Below, one piece after another: positions 60,486 to 64,000 of a stretch of 64,000 bases of DNA. Source of the DNA: an archaeon UBA583 (GTDB lineage: Archaea > Nanobdellota > Nanobdellia > Woesearchaeales > UBA583); NCBI GenBank assembly GCA_002506365.1, contig DAXK01000025.1:11212-75211 (forward strand). Reading direction: 5' to 3'. The notes under the pieces were generated by a model. The model was not told the origin of the DNA. It saw only the letters and a list, made by a program, of their open reading frames with translations, and ran no database searches. The position numbers were made by a program, and so were the translations under genes. The first letter of the stretch is position 1; every line of letters starts with the position of its first letter.

Positions 60486-63400
60486 CTAATTATTTTTCCT
60501 TAAATAAAAACTAATTGAACCTTTATTTTTACTAACTCCATTATCAAAAATATCATAATCCAAAGTTAATTTTGGTGTTTGAGAACTTCCAAAAAAATAA
60601 TCCCAACCAGAACCAGTTGTTGAAACTAAATTATTATCTTCTAAAATATCAAAAATTAAACCTAACTCATCATTATTAATAAAATTCTCAAATTTTTTTG
60701 AATCCACTGAAATTAAACCTTTATCTCCAAAATCCAATCTATCCACACTCAATCTAAACTCTCCACTCATCTTATCAGAACGATAATTCCCTCCAAAAAT
60801 AAATTCTAATTTTAAATCTAATGAACTTGAATCTAAATCAACAGGATAATTATCATTATTATCTAAACTTGTAATATCAAAATAATATTTATTAGCAACA
60901 TTTGATTCCTTACTTAAAGTAAAACTTATTTTTTCTTCACGAGTATTAACTGGAACATTTGAAATAATATTCCCTTCCTCATCAGTTCCCGCATTCGGAT
61001 TATAATTTTTAAAAGTTTCAACTGAAGAAATTAAATCTACATTTGAATACTCAATCATCTTTAAATTCACATTACAAGAACCTGGACTCACACTAGCACT
61101 CTTAAAACTAATTTGTTTTCCACTTCTAGATTCTAAACCTCCAATATATGATCCATTTTGAGGAATTAATTCAACTTTAAAATCTATATTACTTAATTCA
61201 CCACCATAACTAATTTGTAATTTATTAGTCATATTTGCTTTAAATACAATATATTTATCTTCATCCGAACCATGAACCTCTTTAGGTTCAGATGTCTCAT
61301 CAACTCCATCAATAACAATACTAGTTGGAGTAAAAGTTACAACTTTATCCTTATCTGTTGAAGTAATTTTAACAAAATAAGCTCCTTCACCAGTATGAGT
61401 TGCAACTAAACCAGAACTATCGCCAACTAAAGGTAACTCTTCAAATAATTGATTAACAACAAATCCTTTACCTAATTTATCATTTTCAATTCTAATAAAA
61501 CCAATTTCATTTTTCTTAGTTTTTTCAGCATGTAAATAATATTCATTATCTTTTCCTTCATTACAAACTCCATAATAAACAATTGCAGCATCATCAGTAT
61601 ATAAATTTAAATCAGGTGATGTGAATTTAATTTTCCCTGAAACTGATTCTCCTGAATAAAATGGTTTAGGAGTAATTGAAGACTCAGAACTTCTTGGAAC
61701 AATTCTTGACTTACTAGTATCAATTGTAAATAAATTACTTTCACTTGAATCTCCAAAAATTGAATCACACTTAAACCCAGCACCAGCACCTAATAACCCA
61801 GCTGAAAAAGAACACTGAGCAAATAAAGTTTCAGCCTTATGAGCAATTGGAAACTCTTGAACCTTAGTTTGTTTTGTTCCCTTCATATCATAACTATGTG
61901 TAATTCTTAACTTATTATACCAAACTCTAGCAGGAGCTTCAGTAATAATTTGAGACTCTTGTTTACTTCCACCATCTCTAACAATTAAAGTTTTAGACTT
62001 AAAACTACCAGCATTAACTTCAGAACTTACAATAACTCCCTCATCTGGACAAAATTCAGAATTATCATATCCCTTATCACAAATTAATTCAATCTTTGAA
62101 GTAATTGCTTGACCACCAGATAACGCTCCATAAGTAAATAAATATCTAATTGATAACTGACCTGTAACTGGGTCATAACCTTGTAATCTGGATTCAGGAA
62201 ATGGAGGTCCAAAAGTTGGTTCAACTTCATTAGCTTCAATTGAACTTAAAATATTTTCAGTTAAAGCAGACCAATCCCCAGTAATTGCTCCTAAACAAGC
62301 TTTATTAATAATACTATCAGAACTTAAACCACTTTGAGATAAAATTGAACCATCATAACGACTTTCAAACTTTTCCTTATTTTTATTCATTTGACCAAAA
62401 AAATCAAAAGTAGGTTTTCTCTCACCAGAACCTTCAGCCCCAGACTGTGAGTTATAAGATTGTTGTAATTCAGGTAAAATAACATTTGTTGCAACATCAC
62501 AAACCGCTTGCCCAAATAATCTTTGACAATAACTACCCTTAACTGTTCCAATCTTTGCTTGTTCCAAACAATCATAAATTCCTTGTTGAATTTTTAATAA
62601 ATTTTTAGAATGTGAATAAGTATCAACAATTGCTCCACATCTAATAGATGATAAAATACTAACTGATGAAGACTTACCAGAAACTCCTGACTCTTGTGAC
62701 CATTCACCATCTCCCTCTTCAACTGTATCAGCACCAAAAAAATTACATTTAGTATCATCAAAATTTGGAGCTCCAGCACTATAACAAACTTGTCCCTTAA
62801 AAGCTCCAAAATTAACTGAATCAGTTTCTTTATCATAAGGCAAACACTGTTTATCAAAATCTAATTCTGCTTCAACAGTATGTGAAAATCCACTTGAACT
62901 TTCATCAGAATATTTTTTTCCACTACCTGAAACCCACTTTCCACCAGTCACTGTATCAGTATTACAATCACCACCAACATTTGGTTCAAATTTACCTACA
63001 ACTTTATCTCCTTGAGTATAACTTACCCCATGAGAATATTCATCTTTACTCATAAATTGATCTTGCGCCCCATCACACTTATATGGTGCAGGTAATCCAG
63101 CAATTCTATCACAAGCCATATATAACTCTCTATCAGCTTTATTATATTCAGCCTCCTTATCATCTGAATCTGATACTTCAATTGATGCTCTATCCCAAGC
63201 ATTTTGAAACTTAGCATAAGTACAATAAACAACTCCACCTAATGATGCCCATTTCATACCTTCAGTAAATTGTTCAGTAACCTTAATTGTTTTATTCAAA
63301 AACGCTTGAGCTTTTTCAATTTTTTCAACAGACAACCAATCTTGAGTATTCTCAACAACAACTTTTGTTTGAAAATAAACTGGATTAACTGTATCAATTG

Positions 63401-63998
63401 GAACATCAATTTCTTCTAACCCATAAACAATACTTAAACCAAATCCAATTTCAATTTCATCAAACCAATCTCTCTCATCTCTCTCCTCTTGAGTATCAAT
63501 TTTTTTAACAGATACAGGAACAAAAACAGTTAATAAATTACTATCTTTCTCATAAGCATAATTTACTCTACTTGATTCAACATTTACATACTTTGTATCT
63601 GGATAAGCTTTTGTATCTTTAATTACTCTAACTGAAGTAATATCTTTAACTTGACTTGAACCTAAATATTGAAATTGTGCAATAATTCCAACCTCAACAT
63701 TCCCACTCCCAGTTCTTTGTCCTTCTTCTAATTGTAATAACTCAGCTTCATAAACAGTTGAAGGTGTAACTGTAATTTCAACATCATCCCACAAAGTATT
63801 TCCAGCATCAAAAGTTACTGAAAAATCCTCAATTTTTTCATTTCCAAACTTATCAACTAAAACCATACAAATAGTATTTTTAGTTTTAACACTAGATACT
63901 TTTGTAGAATTTAAATCACTAAACTCTAAATTTTTTTCTTGTAAAGAAATTAAAGTTTCAAAATTTCCATCTGAATCAGATTTTAATTCATTCTTTTG
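60486..63998 (-). CDS. Very large secreted/cell-surface protein (5' end outside window)
   Basis: The frame is open to the right edge of the window, so the ATG at 63866 is internal and at least 1170 residues are visible. Beta-rich Ser/Thr/Asp/Gly domains dominate (FSVTFDAGNTLWDDVEITVT and several Ig-like segments). A cysteine-rich stretch (YCTYAKFQNAWDR, YMACDRI, YKCDGAQDQF, DKQCLPYD, GQVCYS, KCNFF, CDVATN) spans roughly 700 bases of the middle and probably has many disulfides. No enzyme motif is seen. It is likely exported or a surface-layer-associated protein. Confidence 0.7.
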   Translation of the reverse strand, partial: QKNELKSDSDGNFETLISLQEKNLEFSDLNSTKVSSVKTKNTICMVLVDKFGNEKIEDFSVTFDAGNTLWDDVEITVTPSTVYEAELLQLEEGQRTGSGNVEVGIIAQFQYLGSSQVKDITSVRVIKDTKAYPDTKYVNVESSRVNYAYEKDSNLLTVFVPVSVKKIDTQEERDERDWFDEIEIGFGLSIVYGLEEIDVPIDTVNPVYFQTKVVVENTQDWLSVEKIEKAQAFLNKTIKVTEQFTEGMKWASLGGVVYCTYAKFQNAWDRASIEVSDSDDKEAEYNKADRELYMACDRIAGLPAPYKCDGAQDQFMSKDEYSHGVSYTQGDKVVGKFEPNVGGDCNTDTVTGGKWVSGSGKKYSDESSSGFSHTVEAELDFDKQCLPYDKETDSVNFGAFKGQVCYSAGAPNFDDTKCNFFGADTVEEGDGEWSQESGVSGKSSSVSILSSIRCGAIVDTYSHSKNLLKIQQGIYDCLEQAKIGTVKGSYCQRLFGQAVCDVATNVILPELQQSYNSQSGAEGSGERKPTFDFFGQMNKNKEKFESRYDGSILSQSGLSSDSIINKACLGAITGDWSALTENILSSIEANEVEPTFGPPFPESRLQGYDPVTGQLSIRYLFTYGALSGGQAITSKIELICDKGYDNSEFCPDEGVIVSSEVNAGSFKSKTLIVRDGGSKQESQIITEAPARVWYNKLRITHSYDMKGTKQTKVQEFPIAHKAETLFAQCSFSAGLLGAGAGFKCDSIFGDSSESNLFTIDTSKSRIVPRSSESSITPKPFYSGESVSGKIKFTSPDLNLYTDDAAIVYYGVCNEGKDNEYYLHAEKTKKNEIGFIRIENDKLGKGFVVNQLFEELPLVGDSSGLVATHTGEGAYFVKITSTDKDKVVTFTPTSIVIDGVDETSEPKEVHGSDEDKYIVFKANMTNKLQISYGGELSNIDFKVELIPQNGSYIGGLESRSGKQISFKSASVSPGSCNVNLKMIEYSNVDLISSVETFKNYNPNAGTDEEGNIISNVPVNTREEKISFTLSKESNVANKYYFDITSLDNNDNYPVDLDSSSLDLKLEFIFGGNYRSDKMSGEFRLSVDRLDFGDKGLISVDSKKFENFINNDELGLIFDILEDNNLVSTTGSGWDYFFGSSQTPKLTLDYDIFDNGVSKNKGSISFYLRKNN

Positions 63999-64000
63999 AG

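Noticed and set aside
63864..63866. ATG as start of the last gene
   Set aside because: The frame continues open to the right edge with plausible protein sequence, so this Met is internal.

Overview
The window is a very AT-rich, densely packed stretch of archaeal chromosome. SRP54 and FtsY, peptidyl-tRNA hydrolase Pth2, a GINS-like replication protein, TFB, two histones, RNA polymerase subunit N, archaeal-type LeuRS, GatE, type II methionine aminopeptidase, a Trm5-like methyltransferase and class III (archaeal prepilin-type) signal peptides all point to Archaea. The composition, the many uncharacterised secreted or coiled-coil proteins and a bacterial-type GAPDH fit a DPANN lineage (Nanobdellota: Woesearchaeota/Pacearchaeota-like). 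That placement is an inference; there is no rRNA here to confirm it. Four intronless tRNA genes are present: Cys(GCA), Trp(CCA), His(GTG) and Leu(TAG).

Layout. 1-8.8 kb: housekeeping genes (srp54, pth2, an HD phosphohydrolase, GINS-like), an AI-2E-type permease, an AbrB/PhoU regulator and a large membrane protein. 8.9-16.1 kb: a type IV pilus/Tad-like locus (winged-helix protein, coiled-coil protein, secretion ATPase, two TadB/TadC-like membrane proteins, two pilin-like proteins). 16.2-23.5 kb: nth, a cluster of four tandem paralogues of unknown function behind a holin-like protein, and leuS. 23.5-30 kb: two divergent surface proteins, an RCC1/CARDB/alpha-beta hydrolase protein and a nine-repeat adhesin-like protein. 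30-44 kb: HerA-like ATPase, Trm5-like enzyme, a membrane-anchored N-acetylmuramidase-like protein, tfb, histones, pentapeptide protein, sulfotransferase, CYTH protein, map, a membrane winged-helix protein, a cis-prenyltransferase and gap. 44-54.5 kb: ftsY, a helicase reduced to its first RecA domain, three tiny zinc-ribbon genes of 34-39 codons, a Nudix hydrolase, gatE, an AlbA_2 membrane protein, an MFS transporter and rpoN. 54.6-64 kb: a 1359-residue coiled-coil protein, a Tat-exported protein and a very large secreted protein cut by the right edge. The first gene is also cut, by the left edge.

Gene expression. Many genes have a TATA box centred about 25-28 bases before the start codon, which implies leaderless mRNAs. 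Three close divergent gene pairs appear to share one symmetric TATA box. Many stop codons lie inside a short inverted repeat. A gap-free 49-bp two-hairpin repeat occurs four times, each time 3' of a minus-strand gene. These non-coding patterns, the micro zinc-ribbon trio and the four-paralogue cluster are the least explained parts of the window.
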